A stretch of DNA of 36,437 nt from Clostridia bacterium. GTDB lineage: Bacteria; Bacillota; Clostridia; Oscillospirales; CAG-272. Shown piece after piece: positions 1 to 7,807 of the stretch. The position numbers were made by a program, and so were the translations under genes. Location of the stretch: positions 1-36,437 of the forward strand of contig JAFTZI010000026.1 of the NCBI GenBank assembly GCA_017461055.1. The letters are read 5' to 3'. The notes under the pieces are model-generated. The model did not search any database. It worked only from the letters and a program-made list of their open reading frames with translations, and was not told where the DNA came from. How positions within the stretch are numbered: the first letter of the stretch is position 1; every line of letters begins with the position of its first letter.

Positions 1-139
1 AACTACTGCGAAATACTTCGTGTTATTGCTCAGTTACAGACACTAAAGAGTATGCGCCTTCGCAAAACACTTGTCTTTCTTGTATTTTCCTCGCTAAATC
101 ACGAAACATCGTTAATCAGTCATTCTCTGTGACATAGCC
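1..139. other. Window edge downstream of comEC
   Basis: No supportable gene. On the minus strand a 28-codon open frame (23-109) has no convincing ribosome binding site. No hairpin followed by a T-run is visible after the comEC stop, so the end of that operon lies outside the window or is not an intrinsic terminator. Confidence 0.5.
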
Positions 140-2383
140 TTAATTTTTTAGCTTAAATCTTACAGGGTATTTTTTATACGGTACTGTTTTGTCCTGTATG
201 CTTACATAAAATTCCTCTTTTGCATAATCACCGCTTTTACCTAAAAACACCGCATAATCCAAATAGGGTGCTTCGTATTCATAGCTTGCTTTTATTTTCG
301 GACCCTGCGAGCCGAAAATTATAACGTCGGAGCGGTATGCCATTTCATTTATTATATAGGTTGGCGCTTCATAGGTGGTACCGCTTAAATATGTAACGGT
401 TGTGTCATCGACGCTAACGCTTATGGCAACTATGCTTTTTTCCGAGCGTTCAATTCTGTGAGTGTAAATAAGCGTTGACGTATTTTGAGTTTCAAGAGTG
501 TTTTCAAAAAGCTCAAGGCTTGTCCCGCTGTTTTCTGTAATATCACACACCTGATTTAGTATTTTACTCTCGTATTCGTCCTTAGGATGAGGAAGATACA
601 GGTTTTTTACAATCAGACTGTTACACATTATATGGGCAAGAGCGCATACTCTGCTATTGTATTCGGTTATTACAAGACGGTTAACCTCATAATATCCAAG
701 GTGAGTAGCTGTGTAATAGGCTAAGCTTGAGGATGAGCCAACGTCAAAAACGGAAAGCTGACCGTTTTCCTCTATAAACACGGTTTCTCCCGTTGAAACG
801 GCGGATGCGCCAATATAAATATCATCGCTTCGGTCAATGTAAAGCGCCACACTGCCGATTGTGAAAATAACAACACCGCATGCCATTCCGTAAACAGCAT
901 ATTTATAAAGTTTTTTGCTGATTAGCAAAAGGGCAATAACGGAAACAATGGCAACAGCCACACCTATAATTTGTATAACGCTTATTATGGGCACCAATAT
1001 TCCGTCTAAGGATGCGCATTTTTCACCTGCAAATAGCAAAAATGTGGAAATCTGCGTCAAAAACCACTCTACAAAAGAGGAAAGATAGGGAATAGGAAAG
1101 CACACAAAATAAACAGGCGTTAAATATATAAGAAACGTAAAAATCGGCGCTAAAGCTATATTCGTAACAGGAGCCAATGCAGGAATACACCCGAACACTA
1201 CGTAGGTTATTGGAAGGGTAAACAAAATTGCAAACATTGATGTTACAAAGGCAATTACTATATACCGAAGAAGCCTATTTCTGATTTTTCTGTAAAGCTT
1301 TATCCGCTTAAAAATTCTTGAGCATGAAAGACACCCAAGCATAGCGAAGAAGGACAGCATAAGAGAAACGGAAAATATGCTGTATGGCTTAAAAATACAA
1401 ATTAGGGTAACGGAAAGAAACAGAGAGGTTGTCATATTTATTCGCAGTCCGAAAAAGCTGAACAAATAGGAAAGGCAAACCATAATTCCTGCGCGCATAG
1501 CAGAGTCGGAAAAACCTGTCATACCGACAAAAAACAGGGTCACGGCACCAAGGATCAGCGCCTTGAAAAATTTTCTTGTTTTCAGCCTGTCAACTCCAAA
1601 GCCGAGTATTGTTACCACAATTGTAATGTGCATACCGCTAAGTGCCAGAGCGTGGCTTAAGCCAAGCCTTGTAAAATCTCTTTTCACATTATCGGTCAGA
1701 TTTTTGGTATTCCCCAAGAAAAGTGCGGAAAGCAAGGAATAGGTGTCCTTGCTCTCGATTTTTGAGAGCAGACCGTCTAAGTATAAATTCACGCTCTCCA
1801 TTGTATCAAGAATGGGTGTGCTTTTGTGAGATGTTACAGAAAACTCCTCGCTTTCTATTATAACCTCAACACCCTTGCTTAAATTGTAGCCCTTTTCATC
1901 AAAGCTCATCGGGTCACTTTCAATTTTGTAAAGAAGACCACGCGCTTGTACAACATCTCCGCGACAAAGCTCATTACCGTAGGCATATAGCTTTGCACCT
2001 TCTTTTATGCTGTTTTCCCCGACCCTGTGTGTTTTAACCGTATAAATTCCCATATACTTCGTTTGATAATCAACGCTTGTTACGGTACATTCAACCTCAT
2101 AATATGTATCTTGGTCGCAGTACATTAAAAGCTCTCTTTTGTCAAAGGTAATTAGCGAAACAACCATAGAGAGCATAACAAATATAAGTGCGGGAATCAG
2201 CCTTATCAGTATTTTAAGTCCTCTTTTGCTTATTAAGTAAACTAAAGTAACCGTAACAATAGCTATCCCCGAAACAACAAGGATAGCTATTCTTATAACT
2301 GTATTAAAGTAATATGAGCAAAAAAGGAGAGCTAAGAAGCAGCCGCATCCAAGGGCTAAGCCTCTATACTTAAAAAGCTCCAT
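140..2383 (-). CDS. comEC: ComEC/Rec2-type DNA-uptake channel protein with degenerate C-terminal domain
   Basis: A polytopic membrane protein of 747 aa. ComEC forms the inner-membrane channel that brings single-stranded DNA into competent cells. Visible parts are N-terminal membrane segments (about 10-80), a soluble DUF4131-like stretch, and the Competence domain (about 215-500) with GLSHALALSGMHI, the typical family signature, followed by many hydrophobic helices. The C-terminal part (about 520-747) lies where a metallo-beta-lactamase-like domain normally sits. It begins with FDVG, but the expected HxHxDH metal motif is absent and the equivalent stretch reads ITEYNSRVCALAHI. I chose the ATG at 2383, which has AAGGAG 8 nt upstream, over a TTG two codons earlier that is too close to that site. 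It is the last gene of the rbfA-nrnA-truB-comEC operon, 27 nt after truB. Confidence 0.88.
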   Translation of the reverse strand: MELFKYRGLALGCGCFLALLFCSYYFNTVIRIAILVVSGIAIVTVTLVYLISKRGLKILIRLIPALIFVMLSMVVSLITFDKRELLMYCDQDTYYEVECTVTSVDYQTKYMGIYTVKTHRVGENSIKEGAKLYAYGNELCRGDVVQARGLLYKIESDPMSFDEKGYNLSKGVEVIIESEEFSVTSHKSTPILDTMESVNLYLDGLLSKIESKDTYSLLSALFLGNTKNLTDNVKRDFTRLGLSHALALSGMHITIVVTILGFGVDRLKTRKFFKALILGAVTLFFVGMTGFSDSAMRAGIMVCLSYLFSFFGLRINMTTSLFLSVTLICIFKPYSIFSVSLMLSFFAMLGCLSCSRIFKRIKLYRKIRNRLLRYIVIAFVTSMFAILFTLPITYVVFGCIPALAPVTNIALAPIFTFLIYLTPVYFVCFPIPYLSSFVEWFLTQISTFLLFAGEKCASLDGILVPIISVIQIIGVAVAIVSVIALLLISKKLYKYAVYGMACGVVIFTIGSVALYIDRSDDIYIGASAVSTGETVFIEENGQLSVFDVGSSSSLAYYTATHLGYYEVNRLVITEYNSRVCALAHIMCNSLIVKNLYLPHPKDEYESKILNQVCDITENSGTSLELFENTLETQNTSTLIYTHRIERSEKSIVAISVSVDDTTVTYLSGTTYEAPTYIINEMAYRSDVIIFGSQGPKIKASYEYEAPYLDYAVFLGKSGDYAKEEFYVSIQDKTVPYKKYPVRFKLKN

Positions 2384-2410
2384 TTGCAAATCTCCTTAAA
2401 TTTACGTACG

Positions 2411-3319
2411 TTATATTACAAAAAGCTTTATTGCCTTAATTGCGCTGCCCTCGGGATAGTCCCTAACCTGACCTAAAGCGAAAAAGCCATTCTTGTCGCA
2501 AATACGGATAAAGCTATCTGTGGGAAAATCGGTTTTGATTTTCTTTTGGTAAATTTCACAGCCGCTTTTGCATAATCGTGCGTAAAAGTCCGGTAATACA
2601 ACTCTTTCTGCCTCTGTAAATAACTGTTCAACAGGTATGAGCAAGCTGCATCTTGTATCAAAATCCATTTCCTCAAGCTCCGATATTGTATGAGTGTCTG
2701 CAATATCAAAGGCTCCGCTTTTAGTCCTTTTTAATTCCGTCATTACTGCACCGCAGCCAAGATAAGCGCCAATATCTGCGCAAAGTGTTCTTATATATGT
2801 ACCCTTGGAGCAGGCAACCTTAATTTCGTACTCGCCCTCTTGCTCGTTTATGGTCTTTGGCTCAATGGAATATACATTTATTTTCCTTGATTGCCTTTCA
2901 ACCTCAATGCCCTTGCGTGCCAAATCAACAAGCTTTTCACCGTTTACCTTAAGCGCGCTGTACATGGGTGGAACCTGGTCTATTTCTCCCGTAAAGTGAA
3001 GGCAAGCATCAAAAAATTCATTTTTGTTGGGGAGAGTGTCTGATTTTGTCAAAATTTTGCCTGTAATGTCCTCTGTATCGGTGGTAATGCCAAGCTTAAT
3101 GCTTGCTATGTATTCCTTATTTTCGCTTAGCAAATATTCCGCAGCCTTAGCAGCTCTGCCAACCAAAACAGGCAAAACGCCTGTGGCAAGAGGGTCAAGA
3201 GTGCCTGTATGTCCCACCTTTTTTGTGTTAAAAAGCCTTCTTATTTTGAAAACTATATCGTGAGATGTAACGCCCTTGTGCTTATTTACAAGTATTACAC
3301 CGCAAAGCTCTTTTTCCAT
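2411..3319 (-). CDS. truB: tRNA pseudouridine(55) synthase TruB
   Basis: A protein of 302 aa, the usual family length. It converts U55 of the tRNA T-loop to pseudouridine in the cytoplasm. The N-terminus has the VNKHKGVTSHD opening, and the catalytic motif GHTGTLDPLATG spans residues 36-47 with Asp42 as the catalytic nucleophile. A conserved KGTYIRTL segment follows, then a small C-terminal PUA-like part. It starts 2 nt after the nrnA stop and so is translationally close to it. Its own ribosome binding site is weak (AGCGAG), which suggests coupling to nrnA. The order rbfA-nrnA-truB is a conserved Firmicutes arrangement. Confidence 0.96.
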   Translation of the reverse strand: MEKELCGVILVNKHKGVTSHDIVFKIRRLFNTKKVGHTGTLDPLATGVLPVLVGRAAKAAEYLLSENKEYIASIKLGITTDTEDITGKILTKSDTLPNKNEFFDACLHFTGEIDQVPPMYSALKVNGEKLVDLARKGIEVERQSRKINVYSIEPKTINEQEGEYEIKVACSKGTYIRTLCADIGAYLGCGAVMTELKRTKSGAFDIADTHTISELEEMDFDTRCSLLIPVEQLFTEAERVVLPDFYARLCKSGCEIYQKKIKTDFPTDSFIRICDKNGFFALGQVRDYPEGSAIKAIKLFVI

Positions 3320-3321
3320 TT

Positions 3322-4296
3322 TTATCTCGCTTTAAATTCCTTTACTGCTTTTTCAAATAACGGTACGCATTGCTCGTAAGCTGATTTCGGGTCAGGAGCT
3401 GTTACCATAGCGCCCGAAGCACGTGCGTGACCGCCGCCGCCCAAAAGTGCGCATACGCGGGAGACGTCAATATCACAGTTAGCACGTGAGGAAACGGAGT
3501 ATCTTTGCGGGTCCTTAGTTCCCTGCTTAATAGAAACCGCTACCAAAACTCCCTCAATGCTTCTTATACTGTTTACAATGTCCGAAATGTCCTCGTCAAA
3601 AATTCCGTTTTGCTCCTTAATTTCGTTTGTGAGCATAATAACAGCCAAGCTACCGTTACATAAAAGCTCCATTTTTTCAAAGGTAAGCTGTTGCGCCTTA
3701 ATTTCGCCCATTGTTTTGGATTCAAAAATTATTCTGTTAATTTCTGCGTGGTCAATGCCCGAAGCAATAACCTGCGCGCCATATTCCATTGACCTTGTTG
3801 TTACATTGGAATATCTGAAGCCACCTGTGTCTCCACTCATTCCCGCATATACACATTCAAAAAAGTGCTTCGGAAGCTTAATGCCCAAGAATTTGTAAAT
3901 TGAGAAAATTATCTCGGCACAGGAAGCGCCCAGGTCCTCATAGTAGGGGGCAAAGCGTGTGTTCATTGCGTGGTGGTCTATTATTAAATCCACCGACTCA
4001 GCCAAAAAGCTTAAATCTCCAAGCTGTGTAGGGGAGGCAACATCCACTGCAATAATTCTTTCATAAGACCCGTAATCGTATTCAAGGCTGATGCCACCTG
4101 TTATAAAATTAAATTTCTGTGATGGCATATCGCAACAGGCAACGCTTACCTTGGAATTATAATATTCAAGAATGTGCTTAAGTGAAAATGCACTGCCAAG
4201 GGTGTCTGGGTCAGGGTTTTTATGACAAAGAATAAGTGTGCTTTTTTCTTCCTTAATAATGTCTGAAAGCTGGTCAAGGGTCAATTGCTTATTCAT
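3322..4296 (-). CDS. nrnA: DHH-family phosphoesterase, NrnA-like oligoribonuclease / pAp phosphatase
   Basis: A protein of 324 aa. NrnA proteins degrade very short RNA oligonucleotides and dephosphorylate 3'-phosphoadenosine 5'-phosphate. Motifs are CHKNPDPD at 24-31 (the metal-binding DxD region), Asp85, DHH at 107-109, SGDTGGF around 154-160, and the DHHA1 glycine motif GGGGHARASG at about 286-295. The frame stays open 11 codons upstream, but I placed the start at 4296 because GGGGAAG lies just upstream and that start gives the normal N-terminus. The start overlaps the rbfA stop by 8 nt, which indicates translational coupling. The operon context matches known Firmicutes nrnA loci. Confidence 0.9.
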   Translation of the reverse strand: MNKQLTLDQLSDIIKEEKSTLILCHKNPDPDTLGSAFSLKHILEYYNSKVSVACCDMPSQKFNFITGGISLEYDYGSYERIIAVDVASPTQLGDLSFLAESVDLIIDHHAMNTRFAPYYEDLGASCAEIIFSIYKFLGIKLPKHFFECVYAGMSGDTGGFRYSNVTTRSMEYGAQVIASGIDHAEINRIIFESKTMGEIKAQQLTFEKMELLCNGSLAVIMLTNEIKEQNGIFDEDISDIVNSIRSIEGVLVAVSIKQGTKDPQRYSVSSRANCDIDVSRVCALLGGGGHARASGAMVTAPDPKSAYEQCVPLFEKAVKEFKAR

Positions 4297-4657
4297 CTTC
4301 CCCGTCCTCTTCCAAGGGCTTAATATCAAGTGTCTTTAAAATAGTTGATATGTTAGCGCCGTATTCCATAGAGCCATCATATTCAAAGGTTAACTGTGGG
4401 GTGATTCTTAAATTAATACGACGCGCAAGCTCTGAACGGAAAAACCCGCTTGCCCCCTTAAGAGCCTTTAAAACCTCGTTTTTGTCCTCGCCCAGAACAG
4501 AAAAATATATTTTTGCAAATTTTAGGTCGGGGGAAACCTCAGCAGCGGTTATGGAAACTAAGCTGCCTGCAATTCTTGGGTCCTTTACATCTCTTAAAAT
4601 TTGCGCCATTTCCTGCTTTACAGCATCGTTAATTCTATTTTGTCTGTATTTAGCCAT
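4289..4657 (-). CDS. rbfA: 30S ribosome-binding factor A
   Basis: A protein of 122 aa and the first gene of the minus-strand operon. RbfA binds the 30S subunit late in assembly and acts in 16S rRNA 5'-end maturation. The sequence has the family opening (RINDAVKQEMAQIL), the KH-like core with DPRI and the KFAKIYFSVLG strand, and the RRINLRITPQLTFEYD helix-strand ending. The C-terminal tail is very acidic. A ribosome binding site AAGGAG lies upstream of the ATG, and a TTGAAA-17-TATACT promoter is at 4699-4727. Confidence 0.95.
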   Translation of the reverse strand: MAKYRQNRINDAVKQEMAQILRDVKDPRIAGSLVSITAAEVSPDLKFAKIYFSVLGEDKNEVLKALKGASGFFRSELARRINLRITPQLTFEYDGSMEYGANISTILKTLDIKPLEEDGEDE

Positions 4658-4698
4658 TTTTTCTCCTTAAATGTTAATTAGTTAATCAGCTTTCTAAT

Positions 4699-4727
4699 AG
4701 TATATCATATAATGTATGCAATTTCAA
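4699..4727 (-). promoter_or_regulatory. Promoter of the rbfA-nrnA-truB-comEC operon
   Basis: On the minus strand, TTGAAA (4722-4727) and TATACT (4699-4704) are separated by 17 nt, with TATG one base before the -10 (TRTG extended -10). It is divergent from the rmuC promoter, and the two -35 boxes are about 20 nt apart. Confidence 0.75.
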
Positions 4728-4745
4728 AGAAAATTTTTGTTTTAG

Positions 4746-4775
4746 TTGAAATTCATAAAATATATATGGTAAAAT
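4746..4775 (+). promoter_or_regulatory. Promoter of rmuC
   Basis: TTGAAA (4746-4751) and TAAAAT (4770-4775) are separated by 18 nt, with TATG one base before the -10. The rmuC ribosome binding site AGGAGG is at 4797-4802. Confidence 0.7.
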
Positions 4776-4808
4776 AGAACAGTAGATTAACATAAGAGGA
4801 GGAAAAGA

Positions 4809-6155
4809 ATGGATATTGCGTTAATTGTAATGGGCGCGGTCATAATCGTTTTGTTGCTTGTTCTTATCTTTAAAAAGAGCAAGGGAAACGGTGAAATTGA
4901 CAAAAATGAGATAAGAAATGCTGTTTCGGAGAGCATAAACGGTATGTCAGGGCTTTTGCTTGGCAGTATTGAAAATACAAACAAGCTTTTTTCAAGCTCC
5001 GTTAACGATAAAATTGTGGACTTGAACAAGGAAATGAAGGGCCTTGGCGAAAAGAACGAAAAGGGCTATGTAGGGTTTATCGAAAAATTAAACTCTGCTC
5101 TTACGGAAATGACAAAATCCGCAAGAGAGGAAAACGAAAAGGCAATTGCCAATCTTAATACAAAGTTTGAGGAGTTTTCAAAAACAACTAAGGAAAGGCT
5201 TGACGTAATTGATACCAATGTAAGCAAGTCCTTGGTGGATTTGAGAAGAGAAAATACGGACAAGCTTGACCTGATACAAAAGGCGGTTGATGAAAAGCTT
5301 CAAAAGGCTCTTGACGAAAGGCTTAAAAGCTCCTTTGAAAGCGTCGTTTCTCAAATCGGCGACGTTAACAAGGCAATAGGAGAAATTAAGAATATAGCAG
5401 GGGACGTAGGCTCACTTAAAAACGTGCTTACCAATGTTAAAACAAAGGGCATTGTAGGTGAGGTTATTCTTGGAAATATTATCAGCGAAATTTTGACCCG
5501 TGATCAATACGAGGAGAATTTCGCAACCAAGAAGGGCTCGCGCGATGTTGTTGAGTTTGCCATTAAAATGCCGGCAGGAGAAAGCGGTGAATTCGTTTAT
5601 TTGCCCGTTGACTCAAAATTCCCGCTTGAAACCTATTATAAAATTAAGGACGGCATAGATAACGGAAATAAGGAGGAGCTTGACCTTGCCCGTAAGGAGC
5701 TTAAAAACAAGATAAGAGCCTACGCAAAGGACATAGCTACAAAGTATATAAGCGTGCCCGATACAACCGACTTTGCCATAATGTTCTTACCAATCGAGGG
5801 ACTTTACATAGAGGCTATTGAGGGCGGACTTTTTGAAATTGTGCAAAGAGAATTTAAAATAAACATAGTAGGTCCGTCAACCTTAGCGGCATTATTAAAC
5901 GCCCTTCGTTCAGGCTTTAATTCCTTGGCAATTCAAAAGAGAAGCAACGAGGTGTTTAAGCTCTTAGAGGCAGTAAAGGCAGAATTTGAAAGCTTTGCAG
6001 GCGTTCTTAACAGCGCCCAAACAAGAGTAGACCAGCTAAGCGGCGACCTTGAAAAGCTTGTAGGCACAAGAACAAGGCAAATGCAACGCAAGCTAAAGGA
6101 AATAACCGCAATTTCCTTAGACGAGGCAAAGCAAATAATAGATTCAGAGGAATAA
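4809..6155 (+). CDS. rmuC: RmuC family DNA recombination protein
   Basis: A protein of 448 aa. RmuC proteins are membrane-anchored coiled-coil proteins with a PD-(D/E)XK-like nuclease fold, linked to suppression of inversions at short inverted repeats and to DNA repair. Here one transmembrane helix (about 3-22) is followed by a long charged coiled coil (about 35-200). The RmuC core (about 205-430) starts at GIVGEVILGNIISEIL and contains PVDSKFPLE, FLPIEGLYIEA and VGPSTLAALLNALRSGF, all typical. The ribosome binding site AGGAGG is 6 nt upstream. The gene is monocistronic; only a weak hairpin follows it. Confidence 0.93.
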   Translation: MDIALIVMGAVIIVLLLVLIFKKSKGNGEIDKNEIRNAVSESINGMSGLLLGSIENTNKLFSSSVNDKIVDLNKEMKGLGEKNEKGYVGFIEKLNSALTEMTKSAREENEKAIANLNTKFEEFSKTTKERLDVIDTNVSKSLVDLRRENTDKLDLIQKAVDEKLQKALDERLKSSFESVVSQIGDVNKAIGEIKNIAGDVGSLKNVLTNVKTKGIVGEVILGNIISEILTRDQYEENFATKKGSRDVVEFAIKMPAGESGEFVYLPVDSKFPLETYYKIKDGIDNGNKEELDLARKELKNKIRAYAKDIATKYISVPDTTDFAIMFLPIEGLYIEAIEGGLFEIVQREFKINIVGPSTLAALLNALRSGFNSLAIQKRSNEVFKLLEAVKAEFESFAGVLNSAQTRVDQLSGDLEKLVGTRTRQMQRKLKEITAISLDEAKQIIDSEE

Positions 6156-6163
6156 AAAATAGC

Positions 6164-6185
6164 CTTCTCCTTTGCTTTGGAGAAG
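6164..6185 (+). terminator. Weak hairpin after rmuC
   Basis: CTTCTCC (6164-6170) pairs with GGAGAAG (6179-6185) across an 8-nt loop. No T-run follows, so termination here is uncertain. Confidence 0.3.
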
Positions 6186-6248
6186 CGCGTGCTTTGTAAT
6201 TTAATGAAAGTATAAAATTCAAAGCAAGTATAAATTTATGTAAAAGTA

Positions 6249-6277
6249 TTGACATTATACCACCCAAGAGGTATAAT
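6249..6277 (+). promoter_or_regulatory. Perfect sigma-A promoter of a small RNA unit
   Basis: TTGACA (6249-6254), a 17-nt spacer and TATAAT (6272-6277): both hexamers match consensus exactly. It faces a unit of only about 90 nt that ends in an intrinsic terminator. Confidence 0.85.
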
Positions 6278-6283
6278 AATAAC

Positions 6284-6375
6284 GGAGAGCACCGATGACG
6301 GTTGCGTCCCATCTAATAAGTTAAAAGAATTAACCGCTTAGCTTTGGTCGGCAGAGGCGGTTATTTCTTTTTATT
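6284..6375 (+). ncRNA. Candidate small RNA or mini-ORF transcript between rmuC and yccF
   Basis: Transcription from the perfect promoter at 6249-6277 should start near 6284 and stop at the hairpin 6331-6363 plus T-rich tail. Inside is a hairpin (6289-6294 with 6299-6305, one bulged base). There is also a nine-codon frame, MTVASHLIS (6295-6324), with GGAG seven bases before its ATG. No larger gene uses this promoter in this direction; the next gene, yccF, is convergent. Compact promoter/terminator units of this sort are known from type I toxin-antitoxin RNAs of Firmicutes and from regulatory RNAs. I see no toxin gene here, so the function is unknown. Confidence 0.6.
6331..6375 (+). terminator. 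Intrinsic terminator of the small RNA
   Basis: TAACCGC (6331-6337) pairs with GCGGTTA (6357-6363) across a 19-nt loop that can pair partially, followed by a T-rich tail from 6364. Confidence 0.75.
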
Positions 6376-6395
6376 ATGATTGTCTATTTGCGTAA

Positions 6396-6752
6396 TTAAT
6401 GAATTGTTGCGCCAAAGGGAGCTATGGACAAGGCAGCCAACTTAAAGCACTGCTTACCAAATGGAATGCCTATAATGGTAATGCACCAAATTATGCCAAC
6501 GAATACAAATCCGATTGCAAGCTCTACACCGCCAAAAATAATCCATAAAATATTGGCAATAGGGTGAGCGCCAAAATTTGAACGTACGGTTTTGCCAAAC
6601 GGCCACAGGAATAGTCCTGCCATTTTAAAGCATTGCTTACCAAAAGGAATACCGATAATGGTAATGCACCAAACAAGTCCAATGAAGAAGCACGCAAGAG
6701 CACTTGCAAGTCCGGTAAAAATAAACCAAAGAATATTGCCGATAGTTTTCAT
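6396..6752 (-). CDS. yccF: YccF domain inner-membrane protein
   Basis: A hydrophobic protein of 118 aa made of two near-copies of the YccF repeat. Each has an IGNILW or IANILW start, a transmembrane segment, and the nearly identical block WCITIIGIPFGKQCFK followed by PFG. Four membrane segments are likely. The family is widespread but has no established biochemical role. The frame extends 23 codons further upstream, but the ATG at 6752 has GGAGGA a few bases before it and gives the normal family N-terminus. It is transcribed alone from a promoter at 6793-6821 and is divergent from cysE. Confidence 0.88.
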   Translation of the reverse strand: MKTIGNILWFIFTGLASALACFFIGLVWCITIIGIPFGKQCFKMAGLFLWPFGKTVRSNFGAHPIANILWIIFGGVELAIGFVFVGIIWCITIIGIPFGKQCFKLAALSIAPFGATIH

Positions 6753-6772
6753 AATGTCCTCCAAAATAATAT

Positions 6773-6788
6773 TTAACCAAAGGGTTAA
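6773..6788. promoter_or_regulatory. Small inverted repeat in the yccF leader
   Basis: TTAACC (6773-6778) and GGTTAA (6783-6788) are separated by 4 nt, just downstream of the yccF -10 box and therefore around the transcription start. It could be an operator or a chance AT-rich palindrome. Confidence 0.3.
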
Positions 6789-6792
6789 TTTT

Positions 6793-6821
6793 ATAATACC
6801 ATAGTTTTTTATACTTGTCAA
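6793..6821 (-). promoter_or_regulatory. Promoter of yccF
   Basis: On the minus strand, TTGACA (6816-6821) and TATTAT (6793-6798) are separated by 17 nt, with TATG one base before the -10. Confidence 0.8.
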
Positions 6822-6866
6822 CGAATTTAAGCCTGAGAGGGCTTTTCTTGCAATTTGCTAAAATTA

Positions 6867-6901
6867 ATCACAAATTATTGAAAAAGGCAATCATTTGTGA
6901 T
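6867..6901. promoter_or_regulatory. Inverted repeat overlapping the cysE promoter (possible operator)
   Basis: ATCACAAAT (6867-6875) and ATTTGTGAT (6893-6901) form a perfect 9-bp inverted repeat around a 17-nt gap. The gap contains the -35 box and the right arm ends on the first base of the -10. This is a suitable site for a repressor of cysE, but the regulator is not in the window. Confidence 0.5.
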
Positions 6902-6906
6902 ATTAT
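6878..6906 (+). promoter_or_regulatory. Promoter of the cysE operon
   Basis: TTGAAA (6878-6883) and TATTAT (6901-6906) are separated by 17 nt, with TGTG one base before the -10. Confidence 0.78.
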
Positions 6907-6948
6907 TTATATAATATGAATATATAACCCTTTTTCTTGGAGTGAATT

Positions 6949-7800
6949 ATGATAGATATTAAGAAAATTGCTACTGAAATGACAAAATCCTATGAGGAAG
7001 CAGATATTACTATGCTTTCCTGCCGTCAGCTACCCGATAAGACGGAAATCATTTCGATTTTAGAGGATTTAAAGAGCTTGTTTTTCCCTGCCTATTTTGG
7101 CAATGCGGATTGTCAGGAGCCTGCCGAGTTTTCCGAGCAGCTTTTAAGCTCGATTTATTACAGAATAAAAAAGCAAATAGAGCTTGCCCTTTCCTTTAAT
7201 TCAGAGGAAAGTGTAAAGGACAAGGCGGAAAAAATAGCAGAGGACTTTGTTTCGGAGCTGCCAAGCATACACAAGCTTTTAATTAAGGACGTGCACGCAA
7301 CCTTTGAGGGTGACCCTGCCGCAAACAGCTTTGAGGAAATTATATTTTCCTATCCCGGCTTTTATGCAATTCTTGTTTACAGAATCGCCCATTTGCTTTA
7401 TTTAAGCAAGGTTCCCTTTGTTCCGAGAATTATGAGTGAGCACGCACACGGAAAAACAGGCGTCGATATTAACCCGGGCGCAACAATCGGAGAATATTTC
7501 TTCATAGACCACGGTACAGGTATAGTTATCGGCGAAACAACGGTTATCGGTAATCACGTTAAGCTTTATCAAGGCGTTACCTTGGGTGCTTTATCACCAA
7601 GAAAGGGTCAGTCCCTGTCCGGTATTAAAAGACATCCAACCGTTTGCGACAATGTAACCATTTATTCGGGAACATCAATTTTAGGTGGAGAAACCGTAAT
7701 CGGCAAGGATGCGGTTATAGGCGGTAACTCCTTTATTACAGAAAGCGTGGCAGAGGGCGCAAAGGTAAGCGTTATAAAGCCCGAGCATATTATTAAATAG
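6949..7800 (+). CDS. cysE: Serine O-acetyltransferase (CysE/EpsC type)
   Basis: A protein of 283 aa. It transfers acetyl from acetyl-CoA to L-serine, giving O-acetylserine for cysteine synthesis. An alpha-helical N-terminal domain (1-140) leads to a left-handed beta-helix of hexapeptide repeats (about 170-265). Catalytic His188 sits in IDHGTGIVIGE, and HAHGKTGVDINPGA (165-178) is the usual active-site entry. The length with the long N-terminus matches the EpsC-like subgroup of Firmicutes. The ribosome binding site TTGGAG is upstream. It is first in the operon with DUF1934, holA and rnmV-like genes, which have no metabolic link to it. A perfect inverted repeat straddles its promoter. Confidence 0.93.
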   Translation: MIDIKKIATEMTKSYEEADITMLSCRQLPDKTEIISILEDLKSLFFPAYFGNADCQEPAEFSEQLLSSIYYRIKKQIELALSFNSEESVKDKAEKIAEDFVSELPSIHKLLIKDVHATFEGDPAANSFEEIIFSYPGFYAILVYRIAHLLYLSKVPFVPRIMSEHAHGKTGVDINPGATIGEYFFIDHGTGIVIGETTVIGNHVKLYQGVTLGALSPRKGQSLSGIKRHPTVCDNVTIYSGTSILGGETVIGKDAVIGGNSFITESVAEGAKVSVIKPEHIIK

Positions 7801-7807
7801 GTGAAAT

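Noticed and set aside
23..109. Minus-strand frame of 28 codons at the window edge
   Set aside because: Too short, no ribosome binding site, no family recognised.
6007..6312. Open frame of 101 codons on the minus strand, basic and leucine-rich
   Set aside because: It lies mostly antisense to the 3' end of rmuC, has no ribosome binding site, and its composition is what an opposite-strand frame of a coiled-coil gene produces.
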